Below, piece after piece: positions 9,349 through 17,872 of a stretch of DNA of 57,156 bases. How positions within the stretch are numbered: the first letter of the stretch is position 1; each line of letters starts with the position of its first letter. Source of the DNA: Alphaproteobacteria bacterium (GTDB lineage Bacteria > Pseudomonadota > Alphaproteobacteria > RF32 > CAG-239). Below the pieces are notes generated by a model. That model searched no databases and was not told where the DNA came from. It saw only the letters and a list, made by a program, of their open reading frames with translations. The stretch covers positions 1 to 57,156 of the forward strand of contig JAFUSH010000012.1 in the NCBI GenBank assembly GCA_017471705.1. Reading direction: 5' to 3'. The position numbers were made by a program, and so were the translations under genes.

Positions 9349-12300
9349 CTATAAGTCGTCGCCGTTGCCGAAGTTCTTATTATACCATTCTTTCATAGAA
9401 TTAGGGCTTAGTATGGATAATGAATTTATATCCACTTCCGGTTCATCAACCGAACCGTCTATTTTGTAATCAGCGGCAAAAATTGTGCCGTCTTTGCTGG
9501 CAAGCAAATTACCCACCACCGGTATCTTGCCGAGAAAGCGATTTAAACTGTATGCCGGTGCAATTACTCCGTAAAAACCTAAGTCATCAGAAGCCCTGTT
9601 ATACGTTCCGTTAACGGTGATTCCGACCACATTTCCCTCTGCTTTAGCGTGATTAAGTTTCAATGTTTTATATTGATATTCGAGCGGAGCATTAAAGTGA
9701 GTAAACGTTAACCCGTCACCTTTCAGCAAATCCAGCATACCGGTAAAAGAAGCAACCGATAAAAGTTTAGCCATAACCGGAGCATTTTGTATACTGAAAT
9801 CGCGCACGGTTGCGTGTCCTATAAATTTTTTATCCTGCAACCTTCGCGCCTCAATTTTCAAGGTTCCCCCCACCATATTATCATACAAACGCAACACCTT
9901 TAGGGTACTGCCGGCGTTATTACTGTTTATTGAAAGGTAATGCTCTTTATTCCCGCGCGGAATATAACTTAAATTAAGTTTAATTGATTTATCAATACCA
10001 TAATTACCGACTATATTTACTTCATCTATGCCGGTTCCTTTGCGCAGTTTTGCACTGCCTGCAAAGTTTTTAATCGGTGTACTGCTGTTGGTCCATAAGC
10101 TGTTAACCGTGATAAATATATCCGTATTATTAACCTTTTCCAAGCCGTCATCTTCATTTTCCGGTTTAACATCTATTTTATTATCGGTTTTTTGAGATTT
10201 GTTATCCGCCTTATCAAACAGTGGAGTTAAATCATAACTCATACCGGAAACTTCCACTTTAATATCAGGCTCCGCTTTATCATTCAAACTTATTTTTGCC
10301 CGTGCCGAGGTTTTCGGACCGTCTATTTTATTGATATCAACTGTTTTAACTCTTCCGCTCGGATACATAACAACATTTCCGCCGATGGAAAATCCCGCTT
10401 TGCTGAGATTTAACACGGATACGGAGGTGACCTTATCTTTGAGCATAGAAACTTTTGCTTTAAGAGTTGACGGTTGTCCGTATGCTTTTTCAAATCCCAA
10501 ATAAGAATAATCAAGCTTGGTATTTTTCAAATCGGCCATTAAATCAATATCTATCAAATTATCTTTTTTAACGGTAATATCAGCATTAATTGACATTGCG
10601 CCCTCTATATTCGGAGATGATATAAGAGCCCAATCCAATCCCAAAGTTTTTTTAGCTTGTTCGTTCAATAAAAACGAAATATTGCACTTACTTTTATAGG
10701 CTTTTTCGGCAAATTTCTCATTCATTTTAAGCTGCAAAGGAATGTCATCAAATTTTGCATCTCCGTCAATAGACCACCCTTTTGAATTAACTTTAAGCTT
10801 TATTCCGTCAGAAGACAATTTGTGTTCCGGTATCAATTTGGTAATTTCAACATTATGCAAATCCGCATCAACATTTACTTTTATATCTTTGCCTTCCAAA
10901 TCTTGCCTGAGTTCAAAATCAAGACCGAGTTTTACGTCGACATTTCCCTGAACATCTTGCGGATTTATTCCTATTTCCGAAGCAAAATTAAGCGGTTTAT
11001 GATCAATTAATTTCAAAGCATCTTTAACCGAAGAATTACCGATTAATTTGATGGATATAAAATTATCTTCCTTATTCAAATCGTATATATTGACATTACC
11101 GCCGGTAATCATAACCCCGTCGCTTATACCTTTATCTATGTCAATTGATATATTTTTCTGCGTAAAGTTTGCCGTTCCGTATACTTTATTTACATACGGC
11201 ATACCGTCTAAATAAAATATATCCCCGTCTTCCAAATACGCTTTCCCTTTAAGATTTTGCAATCCCCAAGTATCATCTTTACGATTATAACCGAAATCAA
11301 ATATAAATTCGCCGTTTTTGGCAATTCCTCCGGTCAGACCGTTTTTACACCATTCCCACCCCGGTTCCGCCAAATAGCGCGGCCAGAAACGTGATAATTC
11401 ACTTAAAGGGAACTCCGGTACATTCACCTTGAAACTAACCGCCAAATCTCTCAATGAATCGCTCAAATAAAAGGTTTCCAAACCGTTGGCATACAGGCTC
11501 AATTGCGCGTTCTGTCCGCCCATTTTCAATTCTGCCTTTTCTATTTTAACCTCATCAATTCCACCGGTAATAATTCCGGAAAGCTGCATTTCATCTATTT
11601 CATAGTTATATTTTTCGTTACCTTCAAAAGAGATATATCCCTGACCGCCGTCAAGTTCAAAATCTATACGTTCAATGGCATCACTCAAATAATCTTGCGC
11701 ATCTTCGGGATGATGGCGAATATCTTCTAATTTTATGACCGTATTCACCTTTCCGTTTGCCGGTACTTCAACCGACATCACCGATAGTAAATTTTCTTCG
11801 GTTGTTTCATTAAAGGTACTCAAAATATCGGACAATATCAAATCGGAAAAATAAACCTCCAAATCCAATTTATCATCGGAAGCGTGATATTCGCTTTCGA
11901 AACCCGCAGAAGCTATTTTATCATTAATATTTATCAAAGCGTTGGCATTAACATCCATATTTATAAAATTGCGGCTAAACTCAAAATTGACATCCGATAA
12001 CAGCCAAACACGTCCGAAGTCCAATTCGTTAAATTCCAACTCACCGTTTTTAATAGTGATATTATTGACATAACTCTCCGGATAAATTTTATCTTCCGAA
12101 TTATAGTGGTCTAAAAATTCGTTTATCCGTTCAACATAAAACTGTAATTTTTTCTTACCGCTTTCATTTATATTTTCTTCCTTAACTCCGTATGTGGTAG
12201 ATATATTGGCGCTAGGATTAATTAAATTTATATCGCTGGGAGCGATAATACCTTTCATCAACGCGCGTAAACTGAATGACATATACAATTTAGGAGCTTC

Positions 12301-12582
12301 AATATAGACCGAATCATCTTTTTTTCGTAAACTCACATCTTTCGCGGTAACTCGAAGCGGCTGAATAGAGCGAACAAATTCTATATTAACGTCCCCTATA
12401 CCCACCTGATAATCATTTTCATCGTAATTCAATGCTTGAATAATATATGGTTTTAAGTACGGGACGGAAATCGGACCTTTATACAAAGTCCACAAAAACA
12501 ACAGCAAAACCACAAATAAGCCGGCGATAAAACAATCGACAGTTTTTTTCAAAAAATAGGCTCTGGCTGATAGTTTTTTCAT
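9349..12582 (-). CDS. AsmA-like/YhdP-type envelope lipid-transport protein
   Basis: This 1077-residue protein has one N-terminal membrane helix (about residues 13-32) and a very long beta-rich periplasmic part. The opening (LYKGPISVPYLKPYI), the closing DUF3971/AsmA_2-like segment (TGMLDLLKGDGLTF) and the late conserved GVIAPAYSLNRFLGKIPVVG match the YhdP group of AsmA-like proteins. In Enterobacteria these form bridge-like periplasmic structures that carry phospholipid toward the outer membrane. It is somewhat shorter than E. coli YhdP. It lies 15 bases after the prfB stop and may be co-transcribed with prfB and mrcA. The fold assignment is good; the transport role is inferred from the family. 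Confidence 0.85.
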   Translation of the reverse strand: MKKLSARAYFLKKTVDCFIAGLFVVLLLFLWTLYKGPISVPYLKPYIIQALNYDENDYQVGIGDVNIEFVRSIQPLRVTAKDVSLRKKDDSVYIEAPKLYMSFSLRALMKGIIAPSDINLINPSANISTTYGVKEENINESGKKKLQFYVERINEFLDHYNSEDKIYPESYVNNITIKNGELEFNELDFGRVWLLSDVNFEFSRNFINMDVNANALININDKIASAGFESEYHASDDKLDLEVYFSDLILSDILSTFNETTEENLLSVMSVEVPANGKVNTVIKLEDIRHHPEDAQDYLSDAIERIDFELDGGQGYISFEGNEKYNYEIDEMQLSGIITGGIDEVKIEKAELKMGGQNAQLSLYANGLETFYLSDSLRDLAVSFKVNVPEFPLSELSRFWPRYLAEPGWEWCKNGLTGGIAKNGEFIFDFGYNRKDDTWGLQNLKGKAYLEDGDIFYLDGMPYVNKVYGTANFTQKNISIDIDKGISDGVMITGGNVNIYDLNKEDNFISIKLIGNSSVKDALKLIDHKPLNFASEIGINPQDVQGNVDVKLGLDFELRQDLEGKDIKVNVDADLHNVEITKLIPEHKLSSDGIKLKVNSKGWSIDGDAKFDDIPLQLKMNEKFAEKAYKSKCNISFLLNEQAKKTLGLDWALISSPNIEGAMSINADITVKKDNLIDIDLMADLKNTKLDYSYLGFEKAYGQPSTLKAKVSMLKDKVTSVSVLNLSKAGFSIGGNVVMYPSGRVKTVDINKIDGPKTSARAKISLNDKAEPDIKVEVSGMSYDLTPLFDKADNKSQKTDNKIDVKPENEDDGLEKVNNTDIFITVNSLWTNSSTPIKNFAGSAKLRKGTGIDEVNIVGNYGIDKSIKLNLSYIPRGNKEHYLSINSNNAGSTLKVLRLYDNMVGGTLKIEARRLQDKKFIGHATVRDFSIQNAPVMAKLLSVASFTGMLDLLKGDGLTFTHFNAPLEYQYKTLKLNHAKAEGNVVGITVNGTYNRASDDLGFYGVIAPAYSLNRFLGKIPVVGNLLASKDGTIFAADYKIDGSVDEPEVDINSLSILSPNSMKEWYNKNFGNGDDL

Positions 12583-12597
12583 AACTTTTCGGCTCCT

Positions 12598-13720
12598 CTA
12601 TTTTCCGTTTTCCGTGGTATCGTTTTTAACCTTTTGCGCCAAAGAAGCCGATAAAAATAAATCTATCTCTCCATCCAATACAGCCTTACAGTCAGCCGTT
12701 TCGGTCTCTGTCCGCAAGTCTTTTACCAACCGATACGGCTGCAAAACATACGAGCGAATTTGATATCCCCAACCGTTATCTCCCTGATTATCGCGTGCAG
12801 TTTGCGCTGCATCGGCTTTCTTCTGCATTTCCATTTCATATAAACGGGCGCGCAGCATTTTCCAACAATTATCTCTGTTTTGAAATTGAGAGCGTTGCGT
12901 TTGACTTGATACGACAATACCGGTAGGGATATGCGTAATTCTGACTGCCGAATCCGTTTTATTAATATGCTGACCTCCGGCACCCGATGCCCTGTATGTA
13001 TCTATTCGACAATCGGCAGGGTTTATATCTATTTGCACATTATCGTCAATAACCGGATAAATTCCGATGGAAGCAAAACTCGTATGACGACGAGCCGCGC
13101 TGTCAAAAGGTGAAATTCTCACCAGTCTGTGCACTCCGCTTTCAGACTTAAGCCACCCGTATGCATTATGCCCGCATATTTTCACGGTTGCCGATTTTAT
13201 ACCGGCAACATCGCCTTCGGTTTCTTCTATTAATTCAACCTTGTATTTATGAATTTCGGCCCATCTGGTATACATACGAAGCAACATTTGCGCCCAATCC
13301 ATTGCTTCGGTACCGCCGCTGCCGGCGTGTACTTCCAAATACGTATCGTTGCCGTCGACTTCGCCGGAAAGCAACGATTCCAATTCAGCGTGTTTAACTT
13401 GGATTTGCAAACTCTCTAAATTCCGCAACAATTCATCTTGCATCGCCTCATCATTTTCCGCTTCGGCAAATTCCGCCATTTCCTTATATTCGGAAACGGT
13501 ATTTATAAAATCATCATATTGCGAAAGTTTGGCATCAAGAGTATTTTTCTCGCTCATCAATTTCTGAGCGCGTTCCTGATTGTCCCACAAATCGGGAGCA
13601 GATGTCAATGAATTTAATTCATCACGGCGCAGAACGGCATTGTCGTAGTCAAAGATACCTCCTGAGTAAATCAAGTGACTGCTCGATTTCAGTGAATATA
13701 TTATAAAAATCAGCACGCAT
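12598..13720 (-). CDS. prfB: peptide chain release factor 2, expressed through programmed +1 frameshift
   Basis: RF2 ends translation at UGA and UAA. The downstream frame contains the GGQ motif ([21 protein letters not shown]) and the usual RF2 length. The true start is not in that frame. An ATG at 13720-13718, overlapping the mrcA stop as TAATG, opens a 23-codon zero frame (MRADFYNIFTEIEQ...RRYL) ending at TGA (13651-13649). The slip site reads AGG AGG TAT CTT TGA C, the classic prfB frameshift signal with an internal Shine-Dalgarno AGGAGG (13657-13663). Skipping one base continues into DYDNAVLRRDELN and gives 373 residues. RF2 level therefore controls its own synthesis at UGA. Confidence 0.95.
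13649..13663 (-). promoter_or_regulatory. prfB programmed frameshift site
   Basis: On the minus strand the Shine-Dalgarno-like AGGAGGT is followed by ATCTTTGAC. CTT is the slippery P-site codon and TGA the in-frame stop. Spacing equals that of E. coli prfB, whose internal site is AGGGGG, so here the pairing with 16S rRNA should be at least as strong. Confidence 0.93.
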
Positions 13721-16143
13721 TAATATTCTCCCCCGATTTGCAAACTGCTGTCATCCTGTTCCGGTCCGGCCACCAAAGAATCACCGTCACCGATTACGCG
13801 TTGGCGATTATTGAAATCAAAGTCCGGCTTAAGAGCCTCGGTAATCACCACCGTATCTCCCGGAGCCGACGGTTTGCCGGTTTGCGGATTAACTCTGACT
13901 AATTTAATACCCGCCGGAATACGGAAACTGGTATCAGGCGTATTTTTCAGCGCTTCTTTCATAAAATCATAGAATATAGGCAATGCGGAAGCGGCACCGG
14001 TTTCATAACGCCCCAAACTTTCAGGTTCGTCAAATCCGACATAAACACCGGCAACCAAATCAGGTGAAAATCCGACAAACCACGCATCTTTGGTTTCATT
14101 GGTTGTTCCGGTTTTTCCGGCAAGATGGCGATGTAATTCATTCAGTTTAGCGCCGGTTCCTCTGGTTGCCACGCCTTCCAAGATTGAAGTCATCTGATAT
14201 GCGGAAAGCGGATCAACCACTTGTTCACGAACCACCTGAAAATCAGGTTCTTCCTGATTATCCCACTTATCAACAGCGCACTCCGGACAAGGTGTCTGTT
14301 CGTGTTTATAAATAGTTTTACCTTTGCGGTCTTGAATACGCTCAATCATATACGGCGGAACTCTTTTTCCTCCGTTCACAATTACACAATAGGCACTGAC
14401 CATATCAATCACTCTGGTATCGGCGGCACCCAATGAAGATGACAAATACGGCGGAAGATTATTATTAACCCCTACCCGCTTTGACATTTCAACTATTTTA
14501 TCCATACCGATATCCTGAGCCAAACGCACCGTCATTAAATTTTTTGACAGTTCGACTCCGCGGCGCAGTGTCATCAATCCGTAGAATTTTTTGGAATAAT
14601 TAACCGGTTTCCACTTCGGCATACCCTCACCTTGATCAAGCACAAAAGGAGCATCCAAAATCAAATCCGTCGGAGAATAACCTTGTTCAAGAGCTGTTAA
14701 ATATACAAACGGTTTAAAACTTGAACCGGTTTGACGATAAGCTTGTGTAGCACGATTAAACTGAGATTTGGCAAATGAGAAACCTCCGACCAAAGCCAAA
14801 ACCTTTCCGGTATGCGGATCCATCACCGCCATACCGGCTTCGGCCTGCGGAATTTGCTGCAGAGCAAATGTTTTTATTTTAGCTTTTTTATCACCGGTAA
14901 CATCTTGAACATAAATAACATCTCCTTTGTTCAACACCTGAGCAACAGATGTCGGTACAGGTCCCATATTTTTGCCTTTTTCGGCGTGTCTTGCCCATTT
15001 AAGCGAAGACAACGGTATAATTCCTTCATCACCTTTTTCGGTTTCAATTTTTGCCTTATCTTTATTAACTTCCGTTACTACCGCTTTCTGCCAATCAGCT
15101 TCGGCTCCCGATGTCAGTTTGGCATTTTTGAGATTTTCTTTATAGTTATCATCAATTTCGATTTGCACTTCCGCTCCGCGCCATCCGTGACGTTTATCAT
15201 AAGCTATTAATCCTTTACGCACGGCATTGGTTGCAATGGTTTGCAATCTCGGATCAATAGTGGTTCTCACAATCAATCCGCCCTGATATAAAGCCTCATC
15301 ACCAAAATTATTGCTGATGGTACGCCGAACTTCTTCGCTGTAATATTCGGTATCTTTCAAAAATCCGTTTTTGTGGTCAACTACTTCAATCGGTTTTTCC
15401 TTAGCTTTTTCAGCATCTTGTTTATCCACGTAACCATCTTCAACCATTCGGTCAATCACCCAATTACGGCGTGCCATTGCCGCATCGTATTTAGTTTTCG
15501 GATTGTAATTATTCGGTCCCTTCGGCAACGCTGCCAAAAAAGCTATTTCATCGAGAGTAAGTTCCTCCAAAGATTTATTAAAATAGTTCATTGCCGCCGC
15601 CGCAACACCGTAAGCGCGGTTACCTAAATAAATTTCGTTCAAATACAGTTCCAAAACGTGGTCTTTGGTAAAAGCCTTATTTATGCGCCGAGCCAAAATG
15701 GCTTCTTTTAATTTTCTGGTGTATGACACCTCCGAGCTGAGCAAAAAGTTTTTAGCAACCTGTTGGGTAATGGTGGAAGCTCCCGCCGGACGCCGTCCTT
15801 TACCCATATTACGAAGATTTCCCAAAGCTGCACGGATAATGCCCGTATAATCAATACCGGCGTGACGATAAAAATGTTTATCCTCCGCCGCAATAAAAGC
15901 ATTTTTCACCGCATCGGGAATTTTTTCAATAGGCACAAACAAGCGTTTTTCCGCCGCATACTCCATCATAACCTGTCCGTCACCGGCAAACAAGCGAGTA
16001 GTTACCGCCGGTTCGTAATTTGCCAATTGCCGATAGTCGGGAATTGTAATATTGATTCTGGACAAACCGTAAGTCGCAGCAACAATCAGTATGATTAAGC
16101 CGAACAGCGCCAGACTGGCCATATATGATAAAAAACGTAACAT
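13720..16143 (-). CDS. mrcA: penicillin-binding protein 1A (bifunctional glycosyltransferase/transpeptidase)
   Basis: This is a class A PBP that polymerises lipid II and cross-links peptidoglycan at the outer face of the inner membrane. The 807-residue protein has an N-terminal membrane helix (about residues 7-28) and a GT51 domain. The GT51 motifs are AAEDKHFYRHAGIDYTG (catalytic Glu about 87) and GASTITQQVAKN. The transpeptidase domain has SXXK in TGSSFKPF, SKN in ELSKNLMT and KTG in AGKTGTTNETKD. An OB-like insert lies between the two domains, as in PBP1A. The gene follows the amiC-type amidase and shares one base with prfB, so the two are translationally coupled. Confidence 0.96.
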   Translation of the reverse strand: MLRFLSYMASLALFGLIILIVAATYGLSRINITIPDYRQLANYEPAVTTRLFAGDGQVMMEYAAEKRLFVPIEKIPDAVKNAFIAAEDKHFYRHAGIDYTGIIRAALGNLRNMGKGRRPAGASTITQQVAKNFLLSSEVSYTRKLKEAILARRINKAFTKDHVLELYLNEIYLGNRAYGVAAAAMNYFNKSLEELTLDEIAFLAALPKGPNNYNPKTKYDAAMARRNWVIDRMVEDGYVDKQDAEKAKEKPIEVVDHKNGFLKDTEYYSEEVRRTISNNFGDEALYQGGLIVRTTIDPRLQTIATNAVRKGLIAYDKRHGWRGAEVQIEIDDNYKENLKNAKLTSGAEADWQKAVVTEVNKDKAKIETEKGDEGIIPLSSLKWARHAEKGKNMGPVPTSVAQVLNKGDVIYVQDVTGDKKAKIKTFALQQIPQAEAGMAVMDPHTGKVLALVGGFSFAKSQFNRATQAYRQTGSSFKPFVYLTALEQGYSPTDLILDAPFVLDQGEGMPKWKPVNYSKKFYGLMTLRRGVELSKNLMTVRLAQDIGMDKIVEMSKRVGVNNNLPPYLSSSLGAADTRVIDMVSAYCVIVNGGKRVPPYMIERIQDRKGKTIYKHEQTPCPECAVDKWDNQEEPDFQVVREQVVDPLSAYQMTSILEGVATRGTGAKLNELHRHLAGKTGTTNETKDAWFVGFSPDLVAGVYVGFDEPESLGRYETGAASALPIFYDFMKEALKNTPDTSFRIPAGIKLVRVNPQTGKPSAPGDTVVITEALKPDFDFNNRQRVIGDGDSLVAGPEQDDSSLQIGGEY

Positions 16144-16216
16144 AAATTTCTCTTACAGTATCAATTCAATTTGATAAAAATGTATAACAAACCGTAAAAA
16201 ATGCAATAACATTTTA

Positions 16217-17443
16217 TCAATTAGATGCAATTTCAGGGTCCTTAAAATATTTATCCACGGCACGAGCCACGGATTCAGCCAATTTTCTGCGGTATGATGA
16301 TGTGCGCAAATTAGCCTCTTCAGTACGGTTTGAAAGATAACCCATTTCCAAAAGTGCAGCCGGAACATCCGGAGCTTTCAGCACCGCAAAACCCGCAAAC
16401 CTGTGAGTATTTTTCACCAATTTCACACTTTTGGACATTTCCTGAACCAAATAAGTGGCATATTTGGAAGACTTGTTACGGGTGTCTGTTTGTGATAAAG
16501 AAATCAAAATATCATTAACTTCTTTAGTATTTCCGCCTAAATCTATTCCGCCTATAATATCCGCTTTGTTTTCGCGTTCAGCCAAAGCTGCCGCTTCCTT
16601 ATCCGATGCCGTATCGGAAAGAGTATACACGGACAAACCGGTGGCATTGCGGTTTTGGGCACTGTCGGCGTGAATCGACATAAACAAATCCGCTTTGTAT
16701 TTTTGTGCTATTTTGATACGCTGACGGAGCGGAATAAAAATGTCGGTTTCTCTGGTCAAATACACAACATATCCTTTACTTTGCAGTAATTGCTTAAGTT
16801 CTTTACCCATTGCCAAAGTAATGTTTTTTTCATAAGTTTTGGCGTAAGCACCGATAGCTCCGGGGTCTTTTCCGCCGTGTCCCGGATCCAAAACTATAAT
16901 ACGTTTGCGATTGACTTTGGTATTCGGTTTAGGCTCATCCGAAGAACCGAAACTCCACCACGAACTTTCCTTTTCCTCTTCCGGTGTAAATTTGGTATTA
17001 TTGGTAACTACGTACTTATTGCCTATTTTGGATTTAAAAGCATTTTCGCCGGTCATCGACAAGTCTATCACCAATCGCCAACTCTGACCGCTTTGCGGGG
17101 GTATCAGAAAAGCCTTTTTAATGATTGCGGGACGGGACAAATCAAAAACCACACGCTTATCATTGCCGGACATTTTACCGACTCTGCTGTTTGATATAAT
17201 CTGATTGGATACTTTGGTTTTAAGAGCACCTATATCGGCGTCATCCAAATCAACCACAACTCTTTTCGGATTATCTAACAAAAAGACGCGGTAATCAATA
17301 CTTCGGTTCATATCAAAAACCACTCTTGCTCCGTCACTTTGATTTCCCACGCGCATATTCTGCACATTAACCGATGCAACCGATGCCGCACTGTAAAACA
17401 GTATACTGAATAAAACAAAACACCAACGTGTCAGAAATTTCAT
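16217..17443 (-). CDS. amiC: N-acetylmuramoyl-L-alanine amidase, AmiC type
   Basis: This zinc amidase cleaves the stem peptide from N-acetylmuramic acid during cell separation in the periplasm. The 408-residue protein has a signal peptide (residues about 1-24, ending SVAS), an N-terminal AMIN domain that binds the septal wall, and a linker. The C-terminal Amidase_3 domain has the zinc-binding motif LDPGHGGKDPGA, a second histidine in MSIHADSA and the late glutamate in LLEMGYLSN. It sits upstream of mrcA on the same strand, a wall-metabolism pair. Whether it is AmiA, AmiB or AmiC by orthology cannot be settled by eye. Confidence 0.93.
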   Translation of the reverse strand: MKFLTRWCFVLFSILFYSAASVASVNVQNMRVGNQSDGARVVFDMNRSIDYRVFLLDNPKRVVVDLDDADIGALKTKVSNQIISNSRVGKMSGNDKRVVFDLSRPAIIKKAFLIPPQSGQSWRLVIDLSMTGENAFKSKIGNKYVVTNNTKFTPEEEKESSWWSFGSSDEPKPNTKVNRKRIIVLDPGHGGKDPGAIGAYAKTYEKNITLAMGKELKQLLQSKGYVVYLTRETDIFIPLRQRIKIAQKYKADLFMSIHADSAQNRNATGLSVYTLSDTASDKEAAALAERENKADIIGGIDLGGNTKEVNDILISLSQTDTRNKSSKYATYLVQEMSKSVKLVKNTHRFAGFAVLKAPDVPAALLEMGYLSNRTEEANLRTSSYRRKLAESVARAVDKYFKDPEIASN

Positions 17444-17627
17444 CTTACTATTCTTCCGTCCCTTAAAATCACATTATTTTTTCAAATTATACGGTTTACA
17501 TATTACCAATATGTTAAAATCTTATTTATTTTTTTTGCATTATGCGCAAATTTTTATTGTTTTTTTAATTTTATCATTTATGCTTATGGAGAATGTCGAT
17601 TGGATTTTATTTTTTTTATTGAGAGTT
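17444..17627. other. AT-rich spacer between amiC and rne promoter
   Basis: This is a divergent intergenic stretch dominated by A and T runs. I see no open frame of note and no convincing promoter for amiC. The right end leads into the rne promoter. Confidence 0.5.
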
Positions 17628-17656
17628 TTGCATAAAGGACAGATAAAAAATATAAT
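17628..17656 (+). promoter_or_regulatory. sigma-70 promoter of rne
   Basis: The -35 TTGCAT (17628-17633), a 17-base spacer and a perfect -10 TATAAT (17651-17656) predict a transcript start near 17663, about 210 bases before the rne start codon. Confidence 0.75.
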
Positions 17657-17662
17657 TCAATA

Positions 17663-17872
17663 GCAGAGACATATAAAAGTTTGAGGTTTGCAACAAGATG
17701 CCTCCGCCGTTTTTCAAACAACCAAGAAGAACAAAAGCAAAAACGGCCGAGTGTTACACGTGATATTAGTACGGCGTTTGCCGTAGCTTTGTGTTATGAA
17801 AATATTTTTCAAATTCTTCTGCAAAACCTCTGTAATCAGGCTCTGTGTGAGCCGTATAATATGAGGTATATA
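17663..17872 (+). promoter_or_regulatory. structured 5' leader of rne
   Basis: A leader of about 210 bases separates the promoter from the rne ATG. It contains two clean hairpins: TACGGC/GCCGTA with a 4-base loop (17770-17785), and GGCTC/GAGCC with a 5-base loop (17839-17853) close to the GAGGT ribosome-binding site at 17863. An upstream in-frame opening exists through the leader but lacks RNase E similarity. In E. coli the rne leader mediates RNase E autoregulation. The same role here is inference from position and structure. Confidence 0.55.

Noticed and set aside
17681..17872. In-frame upstream extension of rne (64 codons)
   Set aside because: RNase E homologues begin at MTKRMLI, the ATG at 17873 has a ribosome-binding site, and the extension overlaps leader hairpins.
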